DNA from: F23-D06 sp045600905
Lineage (GTDB): Bacteria > Bacteroidota > Bacteroidia > Bacteroidales > WCHB1-69
Assembly: GCA_045600905.1 (NCBI GenBank)
Contig: JAZRYT010000189.1
Span: forward strand, 1 to 64,000
Direction of reading: 5' to 3'
DNA: 64,000 nt
The notes under the pieces are model-generated. The model was not told the DNA's origin and did not search any database. It was given only the letters and a program-made list of their open reading frames with translations. The position numbers were made by a program, and so were the translations under genes. Shown one piece after another: positions 33,722-42,851 of the stretch (its first letter is position 1; each line of letters opens with the position of its first letter).

Positions 33722-35488
33722 ATGAAAAAAAACTCCAATACCCAAAACAGCAAGCAGTTTAAAAAGAATACCATCATCGGCCTCATCGCCGCCTTGGTCA
33801 TTGTGCTTATTATAAACATCCTTTCCTCCTTCCTCTTCTTCCGCATTGACCTCACGAAAGACAAGAGACATTCCCTCTCACCTTCCACTATCGAGATTCT
33901 CAAGAACCTGGAAGACAAGGTTTACATTCGTGTCTATCTGAAAGGGAAAGACCAGCCTGCCGACTATCAGTTGTTCGCCAAACAGGTGGAACAGATGTTG
34001 CAGGATTTCCGCAGCTATTCCAAAAATGTCTATTTCGAATTCATTGATCCTTTGGAATCCAAAAGCAATGAAGAGGTAAACTCCATTTTGGCCGAATTCT
34101 TGAAGAAGGGATTGGAACCCATCCCCATCAGCCGGGAGGATGCCAATGGATATTCCACACACATGGTCATTCCCGGTGCCATCATCACTTACCGCAACCA
34201 CGAATATCCCGCCCGTCTGGTCGTAGCAGACCCTTCCGGAGCAGACTGGCTCCAATACTCCATTGAAGAATTGGAATACAACCTCGTCTCCCCTATCCGA
34301 AGACTCGTCAAAACGGAAAAACCAAGTGTCGCCTTTTTGGACGGTCACGGCGAATTGGATTTTTGGAACACCTGCTGGACAGCCATGCAACTTCAGCGCT
34401 TCTATAATGTTTCCCGCATCACCTTGGATGGGAAAATCAACAGTTTAAGACACATCAGCATTGCCGATTCCGCCAAGCAGACACTCAAATTGGGAGAAAA
34501 CAAATATGACGTCCTTATCGTCGCCCAACCGACGCAACCGTTTAAGGAATACGACAAATACATCATTGACCAATTCATTATGCGCGGCGGCAAGGTGCTC
34601 TGGCTTATTGACAACACCACAGCCTCTTTGGACAGCTTGCAGTCCACCCCTGAATTCTTCGCCACTCCGCGTTCTCTTTACATCAACGACCTGTTTTTTA
34701 CGTACGGTGTCCGTATCAATCCGAACTTGATACAAGACCTCAGCTGCACTCCTATTCCGCAGCAAGTCAGCATGATTGGCGACCAACCGCAGTACAAATT
34801 CATGGCATTTCCCTATTGTCTGGACATCGTCAACTTCAGCGACCACCCTATTGTACGAAATATCAAGGAAATCAAGTCTGATTTTGCTGGAACCATCGAC
34901 TTGGTCGGCAACAGTGAGAATTTGCAGAAAACCGTGTTGATGACATCTTCTGAACGTTCCAAACTGGTGCCTACTCCCTCCATCGTCACTTTGAAGGTCG
35001 GACTCACCAAGCCCAATATGCAGGAATATGCGTTCCACAACCTGCCTGTCGCCGTTTTGGTGGAAGGAGAGTTCAAATCCGCATTCAAGGGCATTTTGCC
35101 CATTGAATTCGACACTATCAGGGAACTCGACTACCGCGACAAGAGCGTGCCCACCCGTCAGATTTTCGTCTCCGACGGAGACATCATCCGCAACCCGTTT
35201 GACAGGAAACGCAACCAGCCCTACCCTGCCGGCTACGACATCTATACACGCACAATGTATGACAACACGCAATTCATCGTCAACTGCGTGAACTACCTCT
35301 GCGCCGACGACGACCTGCTCCAACTCCGAGCCAAGAACTTCAAAATCGGTTCCCTGAACAACGACATCTTACGCAAGCATAAAACGCTCCTATCCGTTCT
35401 CAACATCTGCATTCCTTTGGCGCTCGTCATCATTATGGGCATCATCCTAATTGTCTTGCGCAAAGTGAAATTTTCCAAAAAGAAATAA
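33722..35488 (+). CDS. gldG: Gliding-associated ABC transporter component GldG
   Basis: 588 residues. One helix near residues 20-41 (TIIGLIAALVIVLIINILSS) and one near the C-terminus (ALVIIMGIILIVL) enclose a large periplasmic domain. The domain starts LTKDKRHSLSPSTIEILKNL and includes EKPSVAFLDGHGELDFW, DVLIVAQPTQPFKEYDKYII and FIMRGGKVLWLID, the DUF4350/GldG-type fold. Partner of GldF. The M16 gene starts 24 bases later and may be in the same operon. Confidence 0.9.
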   Translation: MKKNSNTQNSKQFKKNTIIGLIAALVIVLIINILSSFLFFRIDLTKDKRHSLSPSTIEILKNLEDKVYIRVYLKGKDQPADYQLFAKQVEQMLQDFRSYSKNVYFEFIDPLESKSNEEVNSILAEFLKKGLEPIPISREDANGYSTHMVIPGAIITYRNHEYPARLVVADPSGADWLQYSIEELEYNLVSPIRRLVKTEKPSVAFLDGHGELDFWNTCWTAMQLQRFYNVSRITLDGKINSLRHISIADSAKQTLKLGENKYDVLIVAQPTQPFKEYDKYIIDQFIMRGGKVLWLIDNTTASLDSLQSTPEFFATPRSLYINDLFFTYGVRINPNLIQDLSCTPIPQQVSMIGDQPQYKFMAFPYCLDIVNFSDHPIVRNIKEIKSDFAGTIDLVGNSENLQKTVLMTSSERSKLVPTPSIVTLKVGLTKPNMQEYAFHNLPVAVLVEGEFKSAFKGILPIEFDTIRELDYRDKSVPTRQIFVSDGDIIRNPFDRKRNQPYPAGYDIYTRTMYDNTQFIVNCVNYLCADDDLLQLRAKNFKIGSLNNDILRKHKTLLSVLNICIPLALVIIMGIILIVLRKVKFSKKK

Positions 35489-35512
35489 TTAATGTTCAAA
35501 ATAACACGCTCA

Positions 35513-38323
35513 ATGAAAAAACTATTTTTAATTATCAGCATCATCCTGACAGCCTCTTTCGCTTTCGCCCAGGATGTTAAACTGGATGCGCCCATCAATC
35601 CGGATCCGCATGTCAAAATAGGCAAACTCAGCAATGGTATGACCTATTACATCCGTCACAACGAACAACCCAAGAAAGTAGTTGAACTTCGTCTGGCCGT
35701 TAATGCCGGCTCCAATCAGGAAAACGAAAACCAACGCGGTCTGGCTCACTTCACCGAGCACATGTCCTTCAACGGTATTGAAGGAATGCCCGGCAACACG
35801 ATGATTGAAAAATTGCAATCCGTCGGTGTTGTTTTCGGTGCCGACCTAAACGCATATACCTCTTTTGATGAAACGGTTTATATGATTCCTATGCCGTTGG
35901 ACAATCCTTCCAATCTCGATTTGGGATTGAAGATTTTGCGCGGCTGGGCACACGGCCTGCTTTATGACCACGCAGAAATCGATGCCGAGCGCGGTGTCAT
36001 TTCCGAAGAATACCGTATGGGCCTCGGTGCCGACGACCGTATGCGCAAAGAATACTGGCCGGTTCTGATGAAGGATTCCCGCTATGCGGAACGCTTCCCA
36101 ATCGGTTTGATTGAGGTTATCCAAGGATTCGAATATCAAACCATCAAAGATTTCTACCACGACTGGTACCGCCCTGATTTGCAAGCCGTCATCGTAGTCG
36201 GCGACATTGACGTTGACCAGGTGGAAGCCAAAATCAAGACGATGTTCGGAGACATTCCCGCCCTTGAAAATCCGCGCGTCAAGGAGAACTATCCCATCGG
36301 TATGAACAAAGAACCATTAGTGGCTGTCTGCACCGATAAAGAAGCTGCCGGCAACACCGTGATGCTCATCCGCAAATTCCCGCACTTCGCTATGAAGAAC
36401 GTCGGCGACTACCGCAAACAACTGATGATTGACCTTTACAACGAGATGTACGAAGCTCGTTTGGAGGAAATGGTGCAGGATTCCAAATGTCCGTTCATCG
36501 GTGCCAGCGCAGGCTACTCCAACTTCATCGGTTCCACCGATATGTATGGTGCCCAAGCCGCTTGCAAAGAGAATAAAATCCTCGAATCCATCGAAGCGTT
36601 GATGAAAGAAGACTACCGCGTACTGCAATACGGTTTCCTTCAAACCGAGTTAGACCGTGCTAAGACCTCGCTGATGGAACGTCTTGAACGTGCTTCTAAC
36701 GAAGTAAACAAAACGGAGTCCTCCACTTTCGCCAGCCAATATATCAATAACTACCTTTACCACGACCCCATTCCTGGAGCCAAACGCGAATACACGCTTG
36801 CCAAAAAGTTGATGGACAACATCACGCTCCGCGAAGTCAATGCTTTTGCTAACGAATGGATTACTCCCGAAAACTTCGTGGCCATCGTGACCGCTCCAGA
36901 CAAAGCTGGTGTCTCCGTGCCGACCAAAGAACAAGTTCTCAATGTCATCAACGACAAGAGCCTCAAGAACGTACAGCCTTACGTTGACACATACAAAGAA
37001 CAGGAAATCGTTGACAAAACCACTTTAAGACCAGGTGCCATTCTTAAGACAGAAGATATTGAATCCATCAAAGCAAAGAAAGTCACCCTTGCCAACGGCA
37101 TCCAGGTAATCTTGAAAAAGACAGATTATAAGAACGACGAAATCCTCTTCGAAGCTATCAGCAAAGGCGGAAAATCCCTTTACGCAGAAAAGGACCTCGC
37201 ATCCTTGGACTTCGCTGCAGACATCATCGACCGTGGCGGTATTGCCGATCTTGACTACAACACTCTGACCAAGAAGCTCAAGACCAAACAAGCCGGCGTC
37301 ACGCCCTTTATTGATGCCACCTCTGAAGGATTCACCGGTTCTTCCACTCCTAAAGATTTGGAATTCTTCTTCCAATATCTCAATGCCTTCTTCACCAATC
37401 CGCGTGCCGACAAAAATGCATGCGACTTAGTGTTAACAGAAACTGCCGAACAAATCAAGATGCTCCAAGCCAACTCGATGTATCGTTTCTTCGGTTCCTT
37501 TATGGACGCAGCCACCAATCACGATCCTTATCAAGCCACTCCTCTCTCCTTCACTCAAGAATATCTTGACAAAGTGAACTTCGACAGAGCTGTAAAACTC
37601 TATCGCGAGCGCTTCGCCAATCCCGCCGACTTCACCTTTATCTTCGTCGGCAACTATGACGAAAAAGCCATGAACGAATACCTCAGCCTCTATTTGGGTT
37701 CTTTGAATACAACTACAAACCGCGAGAACTTCAATGCGGACGTTTTCAAGAAACAGGCTCCCGGCATCCAAAAATCCGTCGTCCAATATGGTCAGGAAAA
37801 ACAGGGTTGGATGGGTCTCTACTTCGAACAACCTTACGACTATAACGCTAAAAACAATATGACTGTTACCGTTTTAGGCGATGTCCTGAAACAATATGTG
37901 TTGGAAATCATCCGTGAAAAGATGGGCGATGTCTATTCTCCGATGTTGCAAATGGGATATGAGAAATATCCTAAACCTTGCTTCCAACTGATGATTATGT
38001 TGAGCTGCAATCCTGACAACACCACCAAATTGGCCAACACCTGCATTCAGATTCTGCAAGATGTTCAAAAGAAAGGTCCGGACAAAAAAATCCTCGCCAA
38101 TGTTCAAAAACAACTGATTTCCACCCGTGAGAAGAACATCCAGAGCAACGAATTCTGGTTGAGCTACATCAATGGTAAAGTCTTTTATGAAGACGATATG
38201 AATGCGGTAAACGAATATGCCAACCTCGTCAATTCCATCACAAAAAAAGACATCGTCAACTTTATGAAGACCTACTTCAAATTTGACCAATACACTCGCG
38301 TGGATCTTTTACCTGAAAAATAA
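35513..38323 (+). CDS. M16 family zinc metallopeptidase (pitrilysin-like), exported
   Basis: 936 residues from the ATG at 35513, which starts a signal peptide (KKLFLIISIILTASFAFAQ); an ATG 21 bases upstream adds only a basic tail. The inverted zinc motif H79-F-T-E-H83 lies in RGLAHFTEHMSFNG, with the distal Glu in ERGVISEEYRM. Four M16 repeats are present; the second half starts near KKVTLANGIQVILKKTDY and lacks the motif, as usual. It cuts peptides in the periplasm. Its position behind gldG may mean the two are co-transcribed. Confidence 0.93.
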   Translation: MKKLFLIISIILTASFAFAQDVKLDAPINPDPHVKIGKLSNGMTYYIRHNEQPKKVVELRLAVNAGSNQENENQRGLAHFTEHMSFNGIEGMPGNTMIEKLQSVGVVFGADLNAYTSFDETVYMIPMPLDNPSNLDLGLKILRGWAHGLLYDHAEIDAERGVISEEYRMGLGADDRMRKEYWPVLMKDSRYAERFPIGLIEVIQGFEYQTIKDFYHDWYRPDLQAVIVVGDIDVDQVEAKIKTMFGDIPALENPRVKENYPIGMNKEPLVAVCTDKEAAGNTVMLIRKFPHFAMKNVGDYRKQLMIDLYNEMYEARLEEMVQDSKCPFIGASAGYSNFIGSTDMYGAQAACKENKILESIEALMKEDYRVLQYGFLQTELDRAKTSLMERLERASNEVNKTESSTFASQYINNYLYHDPIPGAKREYTLAKKLMDNITLREVNAFANEWITPENFVAIVTAPDKAGVSVPTKEQVLNVINDKSLKNVQPYVDTYKEQEIVDKTTLRPGAILKTEDIESIKAKKVTLANGIQVILKKTDYKNDEILFEAISKGGKSLYAEKDLASLDFAADIIDRGGIADLDYNTLTKKLKTKQAGVTPFIDATSEGFTGSSTPKDLEFFFQYLNAFFTNPRADKNACDLVLTETAEQIKMLQANSMYRFFGSFMDAATNHDPYQATPLSFTQEYLDKVNFDRAVKLYRERFANPADFTFIFVGNYDEKAMNEYLSLYLGSLNTTTNRENFNADVFKKQAPGIQKSVVQYGQEKQGWMGLYFEQPYDYNAKNNMTVTVLGDVLKQYVLEIIREKMGDVYSPMLQMGYEKYPKPCFQLMIMLSCNPDNTTKLANTCIQILQDVQKKGPDKKILANVQKQLISTREKNIQSNEFWLSYINGKVFYEDDMNAVNEYANLVNSITKKDIVNFMKTYFKFDQYTRVDLLPEK

Positions 38324-38324
38324 T

Positions 38325-38369
38325 GTAGAGACGCAACAATGCAGAGACGCAACAATGTTGCGTCTGTAC
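38325..38369. repeat. Palindromic intergenic element, CAACAATGTTG-core type
   Basis: A left half GTAGAGACGCAACAAT (38325-38340), then a full palindrome GCAGAGACGCAACAATG and TTGCGTCTGTAC (38341-38369). It keeps the arms of the family but has a different, still self-complementary core. It starts right at the stop of the M16 gene. Confidence 0.75.
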
Positions 38370-38402
38370 AATAATAAATGTTAAACGAATAAAAACACAG
38401 AA

Positions 38403-39812
38403 ATGACTGATTACGAATTAAAAAACAAAGTTGCCGATATGTCATTGGCAGAATGGGGACGCAAAGACATTGATGTTTCCCAAAAGGAGATGCCGGGTTT
38501 GCTGGCATTGAGAGAAAAATACGGAGATTCCAAGCCGCTGAACGGCGTTCGCATTATGGGTTCCCTCCACATGACCATCCAAACCGCCGTGCTGATTGAG
38601 ACGCTCGTCCACCTCGGTGCCGAAGTGAGATGGTGCAGCTGCAATATTTTCTCCACACAGGACCACGCCGCTGCCGCTATTGCCGCCACCGGTGTAAACG
38701 TTTTTGCTTGGAAAGGCGAATCTTTGGAAGAATACTGGTGGTGTACCAACCAGGCACTCTCCTTCCCCGGAGGCAAAGGCCCGCAACTCATCGTTGACGA
38801 TGGTGGCGATGCTACATTGCTCATCCACCTCGGATACAAAGCGGAAGAAGATCCTTCCATTTTGGACAAAGAACCTGAAAATCACGAACAAGCCGTTATC
38901 TTCCATACATTAAAGGAAATCCTCAAAGAAGACCCTCATAAATGGCACAATATGGTTAAGGAAATCAAAGGTGTTTCCGAAGAAACCACCACTGGCGTTC
39001 ACCGCCTCTATCAAATGATGGAGCGCGGCGAGTTGCTCTTCCCCGCCATCAATGTTAACGACTCTGTGACCAAATCCAAATTCGACAACAAATACGGCTG
39101 CCGCGAATCCTTGGCAGACGGTATCAAACGTGCCACCGACATTATGCTTGCCGGCAAAGTGGTTGTCGTTTGCGGCTACGGCGATGTAGGTAAAGGTTGC
39201 GCCCAATCTATGAAATCTTACGGTGCCCGCGTCATTGTCACAGAAGTTGACCCCATTTGCGCACTGCAAGCTGCTATGGAAGGCTTTGAAGTTAAAACCG
39301 TGGAAGACGCACTTCCCGAAGGCAATGTCTATGTGACCACCACCGGCAACTGCGATGTCATTACCGTGGATCACCTCAACAAAATGAGAGACCAGGCTAT
39401 CGTTTGCAATATCGGTCACTTCGACAACGAAATCCAAGTTTCCGCTTTCGAGAACCAACCTTCCATCAAGAAACGCAACATCAAACCGCAAGTTGACGAA
39501 TACATCTTCCCCGACGGACACTCCATCTTTATTCTTGCAGAAGGACGTCTCGTAAACTTGGGCTGCGCCACAGGACACTCCTCCTTCGTGATGAGCAACT
39601 CCTTTACAAACCAGACAATGGCCCAATTGGATTTGTGGAAACACGACTACAAGATTGGTGTCTATAACCTTCCCAAACATCTGGACGAAGAGGTTGCACG
39701 TCTGCATTTGGAAAAAATCGGTGTCAAGTTGACCAAGCTCACACAAAAGCAGGCCGACTACATCGGAGTCCCTGTTGAAGGGCCTTTCAAATCCGATCTT
39801 TACAGATACTAA
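38403..39812 (+). CDS. ahcY: Adenosylhomocysteinase
   Basis: 469 residues. It splits S-adenosylhomocysteine to adenosine and homocysteine with bound NAD. Motifs: EMPGLLALREKYG, GSLHMTIQTAVLIETL, WCSCNIFSTQDHAAAAIA, the NAD loop GYGDVGKGCAQSMKSYG, NIGHFDNEIQV and the C-terminal KSDLYRY. The length fits the bacterial form with its ~40-residue insert. No S-adenosylhomocysteine riboswitch was seen; the 79-base leader holds the palindromic repeat. Confidence 0.97.
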   Translation: MTDYELKNKVADMSLAEWGRKDIDVSQKEMPGLLALREKYGDSKPLNGVRIMGSLHMTIQTAVLIETLVHLGAEVRWCSCNIFSTQDHAAAAIAATGVNVFAWKGESLEEYWWCTNQALSFPGGKGPQLIVDDGGDATLLIHLGYKAEEDPSILDKEPENHEQAVIFHTLKEILKEDPHKWHNMVKEIKGVSEETTTGVHRLYQMMERGELLFPAINVNDSVTKSKFDNKYGCRESLADGIKRATDIMLAGKVVVVCGYGDVGKGCAQSMKSYGARVIVTEVDPICALQAAMEGFEVKTVEDALPEGNVYVTTTGNCDVITVDHLNKMRDQAIVCNIGHFDNEIQVSAFENQPSIKKRNIKPQVDEYIFPDGHSIFILAEGRLVNLGCATGHSSFVMSNSFTNQTMAQLDLWKHDYKIGVYNLPKHLDEEVARLHLEKIGVKLTKLTQKQADYIGVPVEGPFKSDLYRY

Positions 39813-39820
39813 TAACGAGA

Positions 39821-39853
39821 GAGGATGACTAAAATTAGTCATCCTCTTTTTTT
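39821..39853 (+). terminator. Rho-independent terminator after ahcY
   Basis: GAGGATGACTA, loop AAAT, TAGTCATCCTC, then seven T. It also reaches the stop codon of the convergent FISUMP gene. Confidence 0.9.
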
Positions 39854-40556
39854 AATCTTTCAAACACCGCACCGAGCGGCCATAGCACTTATAATCCAAA
39901 ATATTGTAGCAATCGCTATTATAGCTAAACAGGCCGCAACACCACGCATTCTGCCTATCATACGTGGTTGAACTCCAGAAATGAGCATATCTTCCCGTAT
40001 TGCCCAATCCGTCTTCTGTATAAACACCAGCGGGCAATGCTGAAAATCCACTGAGAATTTCAGCTCTCACGGGTTCAATCCACTGCGAAGACGGGGATTT
40101 CATCACGGCACCGGCCTTTTGCGTGCCACCCAATGATTCCAACAATTGCGTCCACTCCGAATTGTTGGGCAAATGCCAACCTTTCGGACAAATGCCTCTA
40201 CGCTTGTTATCCGAACAAGGATAGGCATACTCGTTGATATTCAAATCCATAGCTGCCGACCAATTGTATAAAATGCCATTCTGGGAATTTCTTGGCGTAT
40301 AATAATAGGATTTAAAGACAGGGTTGTCCACAGAAAAAACGGGATTCTTAACCCACGATATCCCTGTAGGAGAAGACGTACAACGCATATTCTCCGCCAT
40401 CCAGCACTGCTTGCCCAATTGAACGGTATGATACACATTTCCCTGATGGTCAGAAACCGTAGGCACACCCTCACAGGGCAACCCGAAATTTGCAGTCTGC
40501 CCAACAACTATCTGTATAACAGCTAAAAAGAAGAATGTTATCAATATTTTTTTCAT
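39852..40556 (-). CDS. FISUMP-domain exported protein
   Basis: 234 residues with a signal peptide (MKKILITFFFLAVIQIVVGQ) but no lipobox, unlike the FISUMP lipoprotein at 11664. FISUMP features: DHQGNVYHTVQLGKQCWMAE, RGICPKGWHLPNNSEWTQLL, SGFSALPAGVYTEDG and the end YGRSVRCLKD. Seven cysteines in the mature part could form disulfides. Likely periplasmic or surface located; function unknown. Its 3' end overlaps the ahcY terminator. Confidence 0.88.
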   Translation of the reverse strand: MKKILITFFFLAVIQIVVGQTANFGLPCEGVPTVSDHQGNVYHTVQLGKQCWMAENMRCTSSPTGISWVKNPVFSVDNPVFKSYYYTPRNSQNGILYNWSAAMDLNINEYAYPCSDNKRRGICPKGWHLPNNSEWTQLLESLGGTQKAGAVMKSPSSQWIEPVRAEILSGFSALPAGVYTEDGLGNTGRYAHFWSSTTYDRQNAWCCGLFSYNSDCYNILDYKCYGRSVRCLKD

Positions 40557-40572
40557 CCGAAAAAATGAGCTG

Positions 40573-40580
40573 CAAAGGTA
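40573..40580 (-). promoter_or_regulatory. -7 box (TACCTTTG, minus strand) for the FISUMP gene
   Basis: Minus-strand TACCTTTG followed by CAGC, 16 bases before the ATG at 40556. Confidence 0.55.
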
Positions 40581-40663
40581 GCATTTTTTCTATGCGGCAT
40601 CAAAATACAAAAAACTAAAAAATAAGAAGAAAAACGTATTCTTGATTATACCTTAACAGCCCG

Positions 40664-41782
40664 CTACCGTACCAAACCGTTTGCCTGACACAACCACATA
40701 CCAAAAAACCGGTCATTTACCGCATAGTGGTTTGATTCCTGAGTTATCAAATCCTTCTCAAGCAACTTATTCGTCGCAGATTGTACAGAACTTGCCGACA
40801 TCAAATGATATTTTTTGACAAATGCGGCCGACTGCATTTGCACGGCTTTTCCCTCAAAAGCAATGGCCTTGAGTAATTTCTGCTGTTTCTCAGGCAGACT
40901 GTATAAAAGCGATGCATACACATCCTCATTGTCCAAAATACGCCTTTCAACAGCCTGATCTATCAACTCTTCCGTACAATCTGGCTGCGACATATAATAT
41001 AGTAGGTAAAACACAGATTGTAGATACCAGGTATGTCCTTCAAATAAATCATAAACTTTTGCAATATGCTCATTAGAAATATTCTTGCCAGCCTGCGAAA
41101 ACTTTTCTCGCACAAACACTGAATACGAAGTTTTATCTATCGGCTTGAGTGACAAAATATTAGCACTATGGTAAAATGGCTTTGAAGCTGAGGCGAACAT
41201 ATTTTGCAACAGATGGCGCTGACTACCCGCAAAAAGAAATGTAGCGTTATTGCAATGTTGTATTTTCGTTCTCAACAACGCTTCCACATTCTTTTCCGGA
41301 TAACGACTGATTTGTTGGAACTCATCTACAGCTATTACACAAGGTTTGTCTGCATTCGAAATATAGTCAAACAACTCATCTAATGTTCTATTCGCATCTT
41401 GAATGTCCCCAATTCCGAACGATGCTGACAAAAAGCCCTTTTCATCTATCCCAATATTCAGCTTCAGAGATTTCACCACGCGTATAAAAATATCTAACGC
41501 ATTCCTACTACGCAATTGTCGGACTAATTCATTGCCAAACACATAAATAAAATCCTCCAAACAAAGTGTAGCATAAATGTCAATAAAGATATGATAAAAG
41601 TTCGCACTTATAACATCCTGATGAAAGCAATGTTGAATTAATCCTGTTTTACCCATACGTCGTGGGGAGATGATGACGGTGTGACTTCTACCTTGAATAT
41701 CACGCAAAAGTTGTTCGGTCTCTTTCTGACGATCACAGAAATATTCTGGGGAAACATATCCGAAAGTGACAAATGGATTCAT
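40664..41782 (-). CDS. AAA ATPase of the archaeal-type ATPase family
   Basis: 372 residues from the ATG at 41782 (MNPFVTFGYVSPEYFCDR); an in-frame TTG upstream lies in the promoter box. The opening plus the Walker A ISPRRMGKTGLIQHCF and Walker B CVIAVDEFQQISRYP are typical of the PF01637-like ATPases that also have a C-terminal winged-helix segment (KQQKLLKAIAFEGKAVQMQS). Such genes are solitary, present in several copies in Bacteroidota, and of unknown function. It has its own promoter and no partner. Confidence 0.88.
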   Translation of the reverse strand: MNPFVTFGYVSPEYFCDRQKETEQLLRDIQGRSHTVIISPRRMGKTGLIQHCFHQDVISANFYHIFIDIYATLCLEDFIYVFGNELVRQLRSRNALDIFIRVVKSLKLNIGIDEKGFLSASFGIGDIQDANRTLDELFDYISNADKPCVIAVDEFQQISRYPEKNVEALLRTKIQHCNNATFLFAGSQRHLLQNMFASASKPFYHSANILSLKPIDKTSYSVFVREKFSQAGKNISNEHIAKVYDLFEGHTWYLQSVFYLLYYMSQPDCTEELIDQAVERRILDNEDVYASLLYSLPEKQQKLLKAIAFEGKAVQMQSAAFVKKYHLMSASSVQSATNKLLEKDLITQESNHYAVNDRFFGMWLCQANGLVR

Positions 41783-41803
41783 AATCTTACTTTTTTGAAG
41801 CCG

Positions 41804-41811
41804 CAAAAGTA
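41804..41811 (-). promoter_or_regulatory. -7 box (TACTTTTG, minus strand) for the AAA ATPase
   Basis: Minus-strand TACTTTTG followed by CGGC, 21 bases before the ATG at 41782. Confidence 0.55.
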
Positions 41812-41853
41812 ATCATTTTTTTAGAATGATGTAAAAAAAATGACGAAAAGATG

Positions 41854-41861
41854 TATCTTCG
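41854..41861 (+). promoter_or_regulatory. -7 box (TATCTTCG) for the glycosidase gene
   Basis: TATCTTCG followed by CGGCC, 20 bases before the ATG at 41882. Confidence 0.5.
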
Positions 41862-41881
41862 CGGCCTAATTTTCTTGCCCT

Positions 41882-42757
41882 ATGCGAATTGTTTTCTTCA
41901 AGTATTTCATACCGTCAGTCATACTTTTCTTCCTGATTTCAGGAAGATTATCCGCTCAGAACGATTCCATCATCTTGTCCAATGCCCATTGGAATGCGGA
42001 CACCATCAACGGGATGGTGCTCAAAACCGTTCATTTCTCCCAACAGGAATATTTTCACAGCAACCAATATATTTGCATTTTGGAATTGTCCCCATCATCT
42101 GGGCTGTCACTTCAATTGGGACATACGCCACGGCGCACCAAGACATCCGAAACGGCCAAGGCGCACGATGCTTTGGCAGCCGTCAACGGGTCGTTTTTCG
42201 ATATGGACAGGCACAACCCCATCTGTTATTTGCGCATAAACGGAGAAGAGGTCGGCATTAACACGCCAGGCGCAGACACTGTAAATCGCAAATATTACCA
42301 ATACGGGACATTGGTATTTGACTCGACAGACATCCGCATCGTACACACGGACAGCGCCCGATTGTGGGAGCGCACCCTGCCCGACCGCAACATTATGACC
42401 GCCGGACCGCTTTTGATTTACAAAGGGCAAAATCAGCCTATGCGCAACGACCTGTCCTTTGTCAACAGTCGCCACAACCGCACGGCAGTAGGCATCAAAG
42501 CCGACGGCACCATTCTGCTGTTCACGGTGGATGGACGTACCAAGCAATCGGAGGGGATGACGTTGGACGAGCTCATAGCCACATTACGGTGGTTAGGCTG
42601 CCAAGATGCTCTGAACCTCGATGGCGGGGGTTCCACCACAATGTACGTGAAGGGGCAACCCTACAACGGTATCGTCAACTATCCATCCGACAACTTGCGC
42701 TTCGACCACCACGGCGAAAGAGCCGTCTCCAATGTGCTGATGGTCGTCGAGAAGTAA
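41882..42757 (+). CDS. Phosphodiester glycosidase (NAGPA-like), exported
   Basis: 291 residues with a signal peptide (MRIVFFKYFIPSVILFFLIS). The PF09992-type domain is shown by AHDALAAVNGSFFDMD near residue 100, NRTAVGIKADGTILLFTVDG, and the signature LNLDGGGSTTMYVKG near residue 245. Relatives include the human uncovering enzyme that removes GlcNAc from a phosphodiester; bacterial members may act on envelope or wall-linked sugar phosphates. Substrate unknown. It is followed by two kinds of short tandem repeat. Confidence 0.88.
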   Translation: MRIVFFKYFIPSVILFFLISGRLSAQNDSIILSNAHWNADTINGMVLKTVHFSQQEYFHSNQYICILELSPSSGLSLQLGHTPRRTKTSETAKAHDALAAVNGSFFDMDRHNPICYLRINGEEVGINTPGADTVNRKYYQYGTLVFDSTDIRIVHTDSARLWERTLPDRNIMTAGPLLIYKGQNQPMRNDLSFVNSRHNRTAVGIKADGTILLFTVDGRTKQSEGMTLDELIATLRWLGCQDALNLDGGGSTTMYVKGQPYNGIVNYPSDNLRFDHHGERAVSNVLMVVEK

Positions 42758-42780
42758 GGGTTCAGGGTTCAGGGTTCAGG
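42758..42780. repeat. Short tandem repeat (GGGTTCA)x3
   Basis: Three units of GGGTTCA plus GG, directly behind the glycosidase stop codon. Confidence 0.8.
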
Positions 42781-42802
42781 AAATTTCTTCTGTAACTTCT
42801 CA

Positions 42803-42851
42803 CATTATCGCATTACCGCATTATCGTATTACCGCATTATCGCATTCATCG
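42803..42851. repeat. 8-base tandem repeat CATTATCG/CATTACCG
   Basis: Six units alternate CATTATCG, CATTACCG, CATTATCG, TATTACCG, CATTATCG, CATTCATCG. The array covers the stop codon and the last seven codons of dprA, so changes in unit number would alter the DprA tail. Confidence 0.8.

Noticed and set aside
38324..38402. S-adenosylhomocysteine riboswitch in the ahcY leader
   Set aside because: The leader is only 79 bases and is mostly the palindromic repeat; no riboswitch-like structure was seen.
38910..39842. 310-codon minus-strand open frame over ahcY
   Set aside because: Shadow frame; ahcY is fully supported by its motifs.
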